From positions 187,816,688-187,880,687 of the forward strand of contig CM023450.1 of NCBI GenBank assembly GCA_013339765.2: a DNA stretch of 64,000 nucleotides. Direction: 5' to 3'. This stretch comes from Haemaphysalis longicornis (taxonomy: Eukaryota > Arthropoda > Arachnida > Ixodida > Ixodidae). The notes beneath the pieces are model-generated. The model saw nothing but the letters and a program-made list of their open reading frames with translations. It made no database searches and was not told where the DNA came from. The translations under genes and the position numbers were made by a program. Shown piece by piece: positions 10,425 to 20,590 of this stretch (its first letter is position 1; the number at the start of each line of letters is the position of its first letter).

Positions 10425-10905
10425 AGAAAGTATAAATACCAACCAGAGTGGGGACCGAAGTCCCAGGCCTTTGTAGATCTCGTAATGCTTAACAATTTCG
10501 CTAAATTCGGAGAGAAGAAAGAAAAACGCCCCCCCCCCCCGACTTTTTCCTTCACTTTTTGGGCTATTTATATTTACTAGAAGTGTATCTGACGCTTGAG
10601 GGTGGTAGCCAGCGCCACTCTGACTACACGGGGAGAAGGGGACCTTCTTTTCAACCCCGGGGCGTGACTCGAACGTCTACAGCCTGTCATGAGCGGGTAA
10701 CTGGCGGGAAGCCCTCTTATGCTACCTACGCATCAAGGCTGCCAGAACCGAGACCCTCGCTAGGCTTTCGCAGAATAATATAGTAAGAAAATGAGGGGCT
10801 CGTTGATGAAATACAGAAAGATAGGTCGGCAGTCTACAACGCTAAAGGAGGCATAGGGGTGTGGTTAGGATCTTTTTTTACTGCGGTTAATGAGGTTAAC
10901 ATTTT
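10425..10905 (-). repeat. tRNA-headed repeat, diverged copy 0
   Basis: This shares body sequence with the repeats at 11705-12664, for example GGTAGCCAGCGCCACTC, GGGGACCTTCTTTTCAACCC and GAGGGGCTCGTTGA. Its tRNA-like head near 10430-10500 is much diverged. On the minus strand it retains a TTAGCGAAATTGTTAAGCAT A-box region and a GGGACTTCGGTCCC B-box region. A 12-base C run (10529-10540) interrupts it. Confidence 0.55.
10785..10905. repeat. left arm of a 740-bp spaced inverted repeat
   Basis: This segment, containing ATGAGGGGCTCGTTGATGAA, GTAGACTGCCGACC (as its complement) and GGGTGTGGTTAGGAT, reappears as its reverse complement at 11520-11636. Together the arms could form a stem around the GC-rich tandem repeat. 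Confidence 0.7.
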
Positions 10906-10929
10906 TTAAGTGCGAATGCACTTCTTAAG

Positions 10930-11195
10930 CGAGCCTGAATCGTCCGCCGCCGTCCCCATAGCAACAGCTGTGGGTGCGCGCGCTCCTCGTCTTCCTCGTC
11001 TTCCCTAGCAATGGGGGGAGATGGGCGCGCGCTGCCTGGCTGCTGACATGGCACATACCCACGTGGGGGATCGTCCGCCGCCGTAGTCCGCATAGCAACA
11101 GCTGCGGGTGCGCGCGCTCCTCGTCTTCCCTAGCAACGGGGGGAGATGGGCGCGCGCTGCCTGGCCGCTGACATGGCACCTACCCACGTGGGGGA
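10930..11195. repeat. two-copy GC-rich tandem repeat (unit about 130-140 bp)
   Basis: Two head-to-tail copies share ATAGCAACAGCTG, GGGTGCGCGCGCTCCTCGTC, GGGGGGAGATGGGCGCGCGC and CTGACATGGCAC, each ending CCCACGTGGGGGAT. Each unit carries CATAGCAAC and CCTAGCAA, which look like RFX half-sites, and a CACGTG E-box. The role is unknown. Confidence 0.75.
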
Positions 11196-11519
11196 TTGGC
11201 CAGAAATCGGGCGTGAGAAGGGCTAATGCACCCGCTTAAAGGAGTAATGACACGAAATTTCAAAGCTGAGATCCGCTCTAGCAACAAGTACAACGACAAC
11301 ACAAAAGGTGTCTGTGAATAAATGCATCTTTCTTTCTTTGTAGTTGTGTGTGTGTGTGTCATCTCTCTTTCGCGAACATTACCGAACCGCGCAAATTCAA
11401 TTCGTGCATTCGCACTTTCACATTCTTCCCCTCGGGGAAATGCGGGGAATTTTTTTAAATATGCGGCAGAAAGAAAGAAAGAAAAATACGCACCCAGACT
11501 GGGGACCGAAAATGTGAAC

Positions 11520-11628
11520 TTCATTAACCGCATTAAAAAAAAATCCTAACCACACCCCTATGCCTCATTTGGCGTTGTAGACTGCCGACCTCTCTTTCTG
11601 TATTTCATCAACGAGCCCCTCATTTCCT

Positions 11629-11636
<8 letters not shown>
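11520..11636. repeat. right arm of the spaced inverted repeat
   Basis: Reverse complement of 10785-10905, including TCCTAACCACACCCCTATGC and TCATCAACGAGCCCCTCAT. It ends at the start of an (AT)n tract (about 11632-11680). Confidence 0.7.
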
Positions 11637-11685
<49 letters not shown>

Positions 11686-11838
11686 TAGCGAATCAGAATA
11701 GTTAATAAGGGGCTCGTTGAAAATAACACAGAAATAAGAGTTGGCAGTCAAGAAAACCTCGAAAAGCAAAGGAGGGGATGTGGTAGGTCATTGAAACTGA
11801 TAAAGAATTTCTAAAGAAACAAAGTGGAGAAAAAATGC

Positions 11839-11910
11839 CCGCCAGGTGGGATCCGAACCCACAACCTCCAGAATACCGGTCTGGTACGATAACCACTACG
11901 CTACCGGCGG
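11839..11910 (-). repeat. tRNA-like structure, valine-tRNA-like, in SINE unit A
   Basis: On the minus strand it folds as a near-complete tRNA. It has a 7-bp acceptor CCGCCGG/CTGGCGG, the D-arm region GCGTAGTGGTTATCGT as in arthropod tRNA-Val, an anticodon stem CCAGA/TCTGG with loop CCGGTAT, and a T-arm GTGGG/CCCAC with loop TTCGGAT. Position 33 is C instead of T, and the same piece recurs in a repeat, so I treat it as a SINE head rather than a working tRNA. Confidence 0.6.
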
Positions 11911-12293
11911 GGCGATTTTCCCCTCCACTTTCAGGGGCATTTATGTTTAGGTATTTTTGTTTCCTGTGCTTGGGAGTGGTAGCCAGCGCCACTCAGACTA
12001 CTCGGGGTGAAGGGGACCTTCTTTTCAACCCCCGGGCCATGACTCGAGTGTCTACGACATGCCGAGAGTGGTCGACCAGCGTGGAACTCTCTTAGGCTTC
12101 CTATGGCACCAAGACTGCCAGAACAGACGCCGTCGCTATGCATGTAGCGAATAATAGGAAAGGAGGGGCTCGTTGAAAATAACACAGAAACAAGAGTTTG
12201 GAGTCAAGAAAACTTCGGAAAGCAAAGGAGAGGATGGGGTAGGTCATTGAAACCGATAAAGAATTTGTAAAGAAAGAAAGTGGAGAAAAAGTC

Positions 12294-12364
12294 CCGCCAG
12301 GGGGATCCAAACCAACGACCTCCAGAATACCGGTCTGGTGAGATAACTACTACGCTACCGGCGG
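12294..12364 (-). repeat. tRNA-like structure in SINE unit B (degenerate)
   Basis: Second copy of the valine-like tRNA structure in the next tandem unit. The T-arm is damaged (GTTGG against ATCCCC) and one base is missing, so it is a decayed copy of the head at 11839-11910. Confidence 0.55.
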
Positions 12365-12661
12365 GGCGATTTTCCCCTCCACTTTCTGGTGTATTTATGT
12401 TTAGGTATTTTTGTTTCCTGTGCTTGGGCGTGGTAGACAGCGCCACTCGACTACTCGGGGTGAAGGGGACCTTCTTTTTAACCCCCGGGCCGTGACTCGA
12501 GTGTCTACAACATGTCGAGAGTGGTCGACCAGCGTTGAACCCTCTTAAGCTTCCTATAGCACCAAGACTGGCCAGAACAGAGGCCCTCGCTATGCATGTG
12601 CAAATCAGAATAGGAAAGGAGGGGGCTCACTGAAAATAGCACACGAAATAAGAGTTGGCAG

Positions 12662-14090
12662 TCAACGGGCGCGTTTGTTAGGGGTGCGGAAGGAGTGACC
12701 TAGTGCTTCTTCTAGGGCGCCAACTCGCCGTTCGAGGGCATCAAATTTGGCGCTTATATAGAGAAAGAGATCTCGAATGGTGGCGGGGATGGGTAAATGG
12801 GTTTGGTTAGTTTGTATTTGAAACCTACAGATGGGGCAAGCGCATCGCGGTATGAAGCGGATGCAGTGATAGGGTGTAGAGACAGGCTTTAGGCCTCGAA
12901 GAGGAGGGCAGGGGGAGAGTAGCTGGCTCACGGCTTGAATGGTCGCGGCGCCTGTGCTGCCGGTGAGTGCGCTGCGTCTTGGCGTTGGGTATATAGGCCT
13001 GGTCTCGTTGTGCTTCAAATTTTGTCGTTGATGTGGGATTCTTACCATGGGTGCTTGGATGGCGATGGCGAGGCCGGTATCTGGAACGGTGGTTGTCCGG
13101 TGCATGGCTGTCTGTTTTGCGAATAGCGAGTCGGCGGCGGTAGGCTTGTTGGGTGACCTTGGCGTCGGCTTTAAGCTTCTCGGGGCACTCTGCCCAGGTG
13201 CTGGAATGAGAGCCTTTGCAGTTGCGGCAGGTGGCGTAGCAGTCATGCTCTTGGCCGGGCGGAAGCTTGGTAAGGTCTTCGGAGCACGTCTGGCAGAGCT
13301 CTGTAGAAGGGGGCAAAGTGCACACGTCCTTGCGGTGGCCTATCTTATGGTAACGTTGGCAGAATTGAGCTTTTGGGCGTTCTGGGTGGCACCGGTATTC
13401 GGCCTGGTAGTACAGAACGTAGAGGGGGACGAAGGATCCCTCGAAAGTGATGAGGGCTGTTTCCGTGCTGCCTATCATGCATGCTTTGATGATGGGCGCC
13501 CCAGTAGAGATGAGATGGGATAGTAGTTCGTGTGGGGAGGTTACAGCTGGGGCGCCGTGAATGACACTTAGGCAGGAATCTGTGGGAGCCGCTTCGTACG
13601 TTGTGACGGACTTCCGTTGAGGCAAGGAGAAAGGAGCGAATGGCTAGGAGCTTCTGTTGAGCTGATGGGCGGAAGGTTTTGACGGCGATCAAATTTTGTT
13701 GTGGTCTTGGCTGATGAATATAGTCGGTAATTTCATTTGGGGTAAGGCGGGCGGCGGTCGCAATGGCTTGCATGAGTTCAATTGGTTTGCTCTTCGGAAG
13801 TGGAATGCCCAAAAGGTGGATTACAATTGTTGCGAGGGCTTGGCTGCGCCGGCGGGAGTGGTATACGGTTTGCCAGCGGGAATCGGTCTCGGAGGACATG
13901 GTTGGTTGTTGGGGGAAGGCTAGGTGACCAACGCAGGGGCACGCTACCGTTGCCATGGCGCTCGGTTTCGCCGAAGCGCCAGTTAGGCCTAGCTGGAGCA
14001 CCGGCGTGGTCAAGGTTTGGGATGAGGTTTGTGAAAAACTGGTGCTCACCGGAGGTTGAAGCGTGGACTGGAGGGTACCTGCGTGTTAAG
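12662..14090 (-). pseudogene. LINE ORF1 (gag-like zinc-knuckle protein), frameshifted
   Basis: Three overlapping minus-strand frames (14049-13345, 13625-12825, 13246-12662) in different phases together read as one ORF1 of a tick non-LTR retrotransposon. The N-terminal part has IPLPKSKPIELMQAI. The middle has TALITFEGSFVPLYVLYY and a damaged first knuckle, CQRYHKIGHRKDVC, whose second Cys is Tyr. Next come CQTC and a knuckle CRNCKGSHSSTWAEC. The C-terminal part is proline-rich and ends with a coiled segment FDALERRVGALEEALG. ORF1 proteins bind element RNA. At least two frameshifts make it non-functional. Confidence 0.7.
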
Positions 14091-14097
14091 GTCGTCG

Positions 14098-14347
14098 GTG
14101 GCCTTGCTTGTATAGCTGCTGAGAGGTGCAGTGACGCTTGTAGAAGGTTGTAGAAGGACGCGGGTTTGATTCCGGGCCGCGATGGCCGCTTTTATGATGG
14201 AGGCGAAAAGCGAAAACGGCCGTGGGTTCGAGATTTTGGCGCACGTTAAAGATCCCCAGATTCCCAATTAATCCGTAGCCCGCCACTATTGCGCGCTTCA
14301 TCGCCTGTGTAGCGTCGCTGTGTTAAACCTCATATTCAATCAATCAA
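14098..14347 (+). mobile_element. Ruka-like tRNA-derived SINE
   Basis: It has a degenerate tRNA head, then B-box GGGTTTGATTCCGGGCC, then body GATGGAGGCGAAAAGCG, GCGCACGTTAAAGATCCCC and TGTGTAGCGTCGC, and a CAATCAATCAATT tail. The same body occurs in at least six other copies in this window. It sits just upstream of the broken LINE ORF1, on the opposite strand. Confidence 0.7.
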
Positions 14348-15265
14348 TTCCGCAATTCCGCGCAATCATTTAATATGCCATCGTTTTGTTCCACTTTGCG
14401 AATATCTGTGTCGCGTTCGTTTAGTTGCCAAAATTTAAAACCAAAGCGCGAAAAATATTTCTTTCCGTCCCTCTATTTATTTGAGGTAAACTATCAATAT
14501 TCCATCTGAAGGCTGGTAATCGTTAGTTAACCAGTGTATGCAATCGACAATCGAGTTGGGGTGATCCACTTCGTTCCAAGTCGCTTTAGCTTGCATTTTC
14601 TGTGGACATATATTGGTGAATCCAAGATTTTACGCCGTCTAAATTATTTTTATTGGCCAAAATAATTTGTAGGCCGAACAAAACTGCTTTGGTCTCACGA
14701 TCGTGCCTTGTACAGTGCAGTCGCTGGCCAAAGGAAGAAATAAGAAAAAGACATCAGGTATTTCTAGCTTTCTAATTCTGGCGATGTTTCCGTGGCCTAA
14801 CTTGAGTGTTTACTGTTTTAACAATATGATGTTTCAATCCGCCCCGTTGATGAACTACTTACCCCCACTCAGTCAGTTCATCGCTGGACTGTTCCAAGTC
14901 ACTTTCTTCCATTAGAGGCACCTGCAACATGCAATAAGGAGGAAATATCTGCGCTTAACGTGAGCTCCCGAGATCCACAGGACAATATGCACGTTAATCA
15001 ACATTGTTTAAAATGCTTTTTAAAACATTTGACATTTAATCATTTAAAGCATTGTTTAAAACATTTGACAGGTCTCATGCTCATTCGAACAATTTAGCTA
15101 GCTGATTTGTACTTTTGTAATAGTTTTTCTGCTGCCAATTTCGCCTGCCACTCGTTGTGGCACAGATGTATTCACGACCCTGAACAAACATGAACGGATC
15201 CGCGCAACCGCAGCGCATTAGTCTAGCGGAGCGAGTAGCAACGATGATGAATACATGGTAGAAAT
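14348..15265. other. unannotated stretch
   Basis: AT-rich with a local direct repeat at about 15000-15072 of the words CATTGTTTAAAA and AAAACATTTGACA. No coding was recognised. Confidence 0.45.
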
Positions 15266-15269
15266 GAAA

Positions 15270-15780
15270 GAGGTGCATGTTCCATGCAAAAAAGGTTATG
15301 CGAAAACCTTCCACGGCAGATAGAAGCGGATAAATGGAGAGGAAAAATAATGGAAGCAAAAACGTCGTTAGAGCTGTACAGGGCTGAGAAATTGGACATT
15401 ACAAAGGAAAACTTCCGCAACAATTCCCAGGGCAGTGCTTTGCTTTTTGAGGCTAGAGCAGGGTGCCTCCGAACTAGGAGCTTTGTGGGGAAGTATTCAA
15501 AAAATGATGTGGTATGCGGGGTCTGCGGAAAAGAAACAAACTATGCGGCACATAGTGTTAGAATGAGAGGGTGTGCATCCAAATCTACGTGAGGGGATAT
15601 ATTCGGCTTCCAGAAGCCCAAGGATTTAAGGGTAGGCACAGAAGAAGTTAACTTAAAGGCTGTAGAGGCGACGAAAAGAAGTTTAGAATTCTGGTGGGCG
15701 AAAAGCAGAGAGACTAATATTGCCTAGGCAAGTTACCGCCTTTAAGAGGAACAAAAGTATTTTGTGCCTAATAAGTTTTT
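15270..15780 (+). pseudogene. LINE ORF2 C-terminal fragment
   Basis: The frame 15284-15592 reads a Lys/Glu-rich helix, then ENFRNNSQGSALLFEARAGC followed by LRTRSF, a block typical of the post-RT region of tick LINEs. A zinc knuckle CGVCGKETNYAAH comes next, with its last Cys displaced. After frameshifts, GYIRLPEAQGFKGR and KRSLEFWWAKSRETNIA follow, the last ending at a stop near 15727. The 5' part (endonuclease, RT) is missing, so it is a dead truncated copy. Confidence 0.55.
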
Positions 15781-15896
15781 TTGTGCCGGCCGTAAGCAGC
15801 GCTAGTATTAAACCGAGGGTATAAACATATGTATATTAGTCATTTTTCGTAAGATGACGCGTCATTACCCCGCTACAAAGTGGAAACCAATAGCAA

Positions 15897-15957
15897 GCGT
15901 CATCATCATCATCATCGTCATCGTCGTCCTCGTCGTCATCGTAGTCGTCGCCGTCAT
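15897..15957. repeat. (CAT/CGT)n trinucleotide microsatellite
   Basis: Runs of CATCATCATCAT followed by CGTCATCGTCGTCCTCGTCG-like triplets. Confidence 0.85.
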
Positions 15958-18440
15958 GGGTCGTGATTTTGAGCGCACTATTTGTTGTGCGATTGTGACG
16001 ATTAGGGAATATGCACATTCTACAGATGTAGTAAGGCCAACGTCGAATCCCACGCTTCGTTGCTATGCGCAGTAACCGCCAAACCCTGGCGCAGGATTGC
16101 GGCGTCTAAATTCGTTCACTGAGAACAAACATGTTGCCTCATTGTAAAGGGCTGTTCAAGTGGGAAACCAGAAGACAGGTGCGTATAGCTGAGTCGCAAA
16201 TTGAAGTTAGCCCAATGAGATAAGTTTTCTGGAGGCAGTTTCTCGAGGGGTAACCACGGCATGCTGAATTAAAGGGGAATGGCGGCATCATGCTTTGTGA
16301 ATGGAGAGTGAATTGCCATTTAAGACCTAGGCTTTTAGTGGACAGTGGATAGAAAGCGCCCCGGTTTATGTGTACCTTTATGGCTTTTATTTACAGCTGC
16401 GGACCTTCAACGTTATAAAAACAGTTTAGGGAAACGGGTACATTGGCTAAAGGAAAGATGAGCAGCATACCTGATTGATAAAACATTCTGACTAGAATGC
16501 AGGGGTGAGATAGTTGATCAACGTTCATGAGTCAACTAAATATGAATAGAGTGAGAGCAAGAAAAAAATAAAGGGGATGGTGTCGTTTTTCCTTCTGTGA
16601 GCCTGAGTTCACTGATGAAAGAATAGGAGAGAAAAGACACTTACGAACTACAATAATTTTGTTTTAGATGGGCCCTAACTTCAAGCTCCAGAGAGAGATT
16701 CTATGGTAGTTGCTGATGTGGCTTCAATAAAACATGAAAAATGTGATCATCATATTTTACACCGAAAAGCGAACAATTTCGCAAACAACGCAAATACTTA
16801 CAAATGACAAACATTGAGTAGGCCGAAAAAGCGTGGTTACACCTATATAATTATAGAACGGTGAAAAAAATATTTAAGGGCCTCTCAAAGTAGCCGTGTG
16901 ATGTGCATAATGACAAATGCAGAGAAAAAAAACACTAAATTAACCAGCAAGACTAACGTATACGCAGCATTGTTGAAGGTTCCAAAAAAAGTTTGGCGCA
17001 GCTTCAAACAAAAGTTGCAATAATATTTTTAGGTTTGTCTCACAGAAAGCGAAATGGCAATACGTCTAGCGCTGGAAGGGACTTTCAGAGCTCAGTTTAA
17101 ATATGTGGCAATATATTTCTGCTAGCCACGAATGCATTTTGTACGCAATTGGTAAAATGTCCGCGTTTAGCGCCTTTAATTACGTGGCGATAGTTCCAGC
17201 AGCAGACATCTAACAATCATGTTTTCTGCCCTATTGCCCGATTGAGTCTGCAGCGCTAGAGAATTATGTGCACGTAAAAAAAATTGGCTCCAATCTACCC
17301 AGTGAAGGTGGTTGGACTGAGAAGCTGTAAACGACACTCACAACGATTACCAATGCGTCGTCACTTGAACTCACTCACGTGGCATCTACTCCCCGCTACC
17401 ACCCATCACACTCTTCGCCTACCTGTATCACTCCTCTCTTAATGAATATAACGGAGGTTTATTAAAAGCAATTCAATTTTCCCGCCTTTGCAGTGCTCGC
17501 GCGCCCCCTGCCTGAACAGCGCGAACGGGAGTTCTGTTTTTTTTTGTTTGCTTCCATGTCGCACGTGCTGGCACCTTTCATGCGCAGTTGGAAAGCGAGG
17601 TTCTGGCCGCCACATTTAGCGTTTTTCGAAGCATGAGGAGGAGGGCGACACCGCGTCTTTGGCTTCATTTCTCTCACGGCTTCCCCCTCACTCCTGTTTC
17701 ATGCGTTCGCCCTTCCCATCCTCGGACGCTGAGTCCCTACAACCGACGTGCGCTCGTCTTGTCCTTTCTTCTCGTCGTTCTCCTCTTTTGCGCAAACTTA
17801 GTCCTCCATACGTCATGAACCAAGTAGCTAGCAATCAAGTCCTACTAGAGGCATTTTTTTACCTTAACCGGTGCAGATTAGTGCAGTGTCGTCCAGACGA
17901 GTGCAGAGCGTTACTGGGGATGTCGGTTAATAAAAAACCGAACATATGCTGCACTGCTTGTACCAGTGCAGCCAGTTCATGTAAAAAAAATGCCTTTACT
18001 ACCTCACTCCTCTTCTCTATACAGCCCAGGTTCGATCACTGCGGTGCCAGCAATTTATTTGTGTAGCCAGGGTGTAGCCAGTAGCCAGTATCAGCCTGAG
18101 AGTTTTCTGCTGACGCGGACATGAAAATTTCCTTGGCTGGTAAAGGGATACTACTTGGCAGTGAAAACTGCTTGGGTATTTAATATTTAAGTCTGCTGAC
18201 GTGCCTTGAAGGCGAAAACCTGCCGACACCAGTTTACGACTACTTTACTGCTACATCGCATGTACACTCTTTCTACGGTTTCGTTTCGTTCGTCTGTTGG
18301 CGCAGAAAACTTCGACTGACTTCGTTTCTACTACACCCTGTTGGCGTCCCTTACTACGTTTTCGTCTTGCGTTTGACACGCATGAATTACGCCACCAAAC
18401 TCACTGCCGCAGGCCATAGATTCCCTAGAATCAAGTTTCC
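15958..18440. other. unannotated stretch
   Basis: No exon or known repeat was recognised over about 2.5 kb. A plus-strand hydrophobic frame near 17740-17818 (RRALVLSFLLVVLLF) resembles an anchor but lacks splice sites. The rest is AT-rich. Confidence 0.4.
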
Positions 18441-18444
18441 ACGT

Positions 18445-18622
18445 CACTGGTGTGCACCTGTTCTCGGGTGCACACCACTGTTGACTGGTGTGCACCCGAG
18501 TTGTGCACATCAACTCGTTGTGCACATCACGAGTGTGTGCACACCAGTCAAGGTGTGCACACTGTTGACTGGTGTGCACTGTTGACTCGGGTGCACACCA
18601 CTGTTCACTGGTTTGCACCTGT
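18445..18622. repeat. palindromic GTGCAC-based repeat array
   Basis: Nine exact GTGCAC hexamers (ApaLI sites) in about 155 bp, embedded in GGTGTGCACC palindromes and in direct and inverted copies of ACTGTTGACTGGTGTGCAC. A tenth degenerate copy reads GGTTTGCACC. The mix of direct and inverted units allows several alternative hairpins. Confidence 0.8.
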
Positions 18623-18624
18623 TA

Positions 18625-19730
18625 TCAGGTTATCGGGTTCAGGTGTGGGCCGCACGCGGCACGCAGTATTCCACAACTTTTACGTTTCCAGTCTCTGTTT
18701 TGTTAATTTTCGGCGGGCGCATTAGACCTCCAAATTTCCCGATTTTTGGGCAATCCCCCCAGTGGGTAATTTCATGAAGAAAGTGGCAACAATGACGACG
18801 ACATTGTTTAAATCACCAGCCACATGGAAAAATAACCCACTGGTTGGCGGATCGGGCTCCTACGGTGCAGATCCGGGTTTAAGTCTCGTTGGATGGCGCA
18901 TGTGTCTTTTGATTTAGTCTGCACAACGGTGCCCATTTTATTTGCCCGACGACAGCAACAGCGACGAAGGTTGCCCAGGAAGCCGTCGTACGAATACATA
19001 ATCGCGTGAAACATGAACTGCGGTTGTATTCATCCGATCAATTCAAAGTTATCTCGCCAGTGGTGGCAGTGCCACATTACGAAAGCGCGGACTAGCTGCA
19101 GCTTCAGGCAGTGCATGATAAGCGGCAGTGTTGGCGAACGCACGGCGCAGCACGCATATCTCCAAAGATTAGTGAGCGAGCGTTGTCATGAAGTGTTGTC
19201 TCCGGAAACAGAGAACTGCGCGGTATCGTAGCTGAGTTCAAATTTACCCCAGAAATACGACCTACGTTCGGTGTGTTCGTAAAATGGTTCGAAAATGTTC
19301 ACACAACGCAGGTGGTAGCAGGCGAATTGTCTCAAGCGCGTGTCCGGTGGCTGTCGATTGTGTAGTTTTTGTCGAACGGTAAGCATGTTTTATTAGCCAT
19401 GCAATAACCGCCTGGTCTCCCTAGAAAACAACATACAGCGGTGTTTTCTGTTAACTAGAGTAGCGGTGATCACATAGTTAGGTTACCCACAAGCACCATC
19501 TCATTCTTTACGGCATACTAAACATTCATAACGGTGCTATTAAATACCGTTCATTTTACTGAAACACTTCGCAGACGGGAGTAAAAAGTAACAACCTTTG
19601 TTTACCTGACGACTGTAGCAAAATCACTGTGCGCAACCGGCACAGTGAGTACAGACGCATGTACACACGCACAAACAACTTGAAGAGAGCACTGCACCTC
19701 TGGTGGAAACCAGGGGCCCTATAGGCACCG
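18625..19730. other. unannotated stretch
   Basis: A tRNA-like fragment may lie near 18840-18895 (AGATCCGGGTTTAAGTCTCG). Otherwise nothing was recognised. Confidence 0.35.
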
Positions 19731-19804
19731 GTCACTGCTCAGAGGGCGCGACGAATAAGTACACCGAGCGCCGCCCCGCGGAAGCTTGAGCTAACTTTGG
19801 GTCG

Positions 19805-20106
19805 GTGAGAGGCAGACGGCGGCCGCGCGTTCATATATTCGGCACCTCTCGGCTTGTTTTTGCGATTCTGCAAATTGTTTTTGAAAGGTGTCTCGACCCT
19901 GAAAAATGTTCTGGCAAATGGTTTCCCCATGTCTCAAGTGCTTCTATGCGATTTCCGGACAATTACGGGTCTGAACTCCTACTGTCAGCCTCGCGTGCGG
20001 GAGAAGTGGCAGAGATTGTACGTTCCAGCAAAGAAATTGACGGGACAGACATCGTTGCGAAGTCCCATTGTCAGGAAGGGAAGGTTATTTACAACGCCAA
20101 TTCAGG
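19805..20106 (+). CDS. candidate 5' exon ending at a consensus donor
   Basis: GC-rich leader with a TATA-like CATATATTC at about 19832 precedes two overlapping open frames that both run into CAG|GTCAGT at 20106/20107. One frame reads ...FPDNYGSELLLSASRAGEVA then EIVRSSKEIDGTDIVAKSHC. The other starts MSQVLLCDFRTITGLNSYCQ and continues REKWQRLYVPAKK. Codon choice looks coding-like in both, so the correct frame is undecided. No domain was recognised. It may be a real first exon or chance. Confidence 0.2.
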
Positions 20107-20429
20107 TCAGTAGCCAGAGTATACAACGGCGCTCCACGACAGGAGCGTGTTTGTGTTATTGTTTCCGCTGTTCGCGCAACCACACTACAGTTACTTTTTC
20201 GGTTGCCCTTTTTCAGCTCGGTTGGTGTTGTCACTAATTAACAACACATTCCAAATGTTATTAGCTGTTGGAAAAGCAAATGCAGTTCCACACAGTTCGA
20301 ATCTGCTGCGGAGCGGCGGTTGTCTTTACGAAGATTCCGTTTAGTTTCGGCTTCTATCTTGTGAGTAGTGTTAGAGTGGTCTTAGCGGCTAATTGGGATA
20401 CAGTTTGTTCAGGCGCGTTCGGAATTCTC

Positions 20430-20590
20430 TAAAAAGGTATTTCCTCTTCCTCCCTATCCTCTGCTTAAACAATAATAACCTCAACTTTCAGAGTAAGCAA
20501 TACGAATTAAAGAATTCTCCTCCGCATCCTCTGCTAAAATAATAATGACCTCAACTTTCAGAGTAGAAAAACGCATTAAAGAAGTCAGCT
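20430..20590. repeat. two-copy tandem repeat, unit about 72 bp
   Basis: ATCCTCTGCTTAAACAATAA then CCTCAACTTTCAGAGTA recur about 72 bp later with few changes. Confidence 0.7.

Larger units (their letters stand above)
11705..12664 (-). repeat. tandem array of tRNA-Val-headed SINE-like repeat (two full units plus a stub)
   Basis: Units start with GGGGCTCGTTGAAAATAACA-like sequence at about 11710, 12165 and 12623, giving a period near 456 bp. The third is cut at 12664, exactly where LINE ORF1 sequence begins. The central parts hold tRNA-like heads on the minus strand. Further shared blocks are GGGGCGATTTTCCCCTCCAC and TTCTTTTCAACCCCCGGG. The tandem layout suggests duplication after insertion rather than independent insertions. 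Confidence 0.7.

Noticed and set aside
11839..11910. Functional tRNA gene
   Set aside because: Position 33 is C, the D-stem is weak, and the same structure is part of a repeat unit found several times.
15854..16075. Hydrophobic Ile/Val-rich frame as a membrane protein
   Set aside because: The run is simply the translation of a (CAT/CGT)n microsatellite.
17588..17818. Hydrophobic frame with RRALVLSFLLVVLLF as a third anchor exon
   Set aside because: It lacks acceptor and donor sites in the right phase, and its residues do not align with the other two beyond general hydrophobicity.
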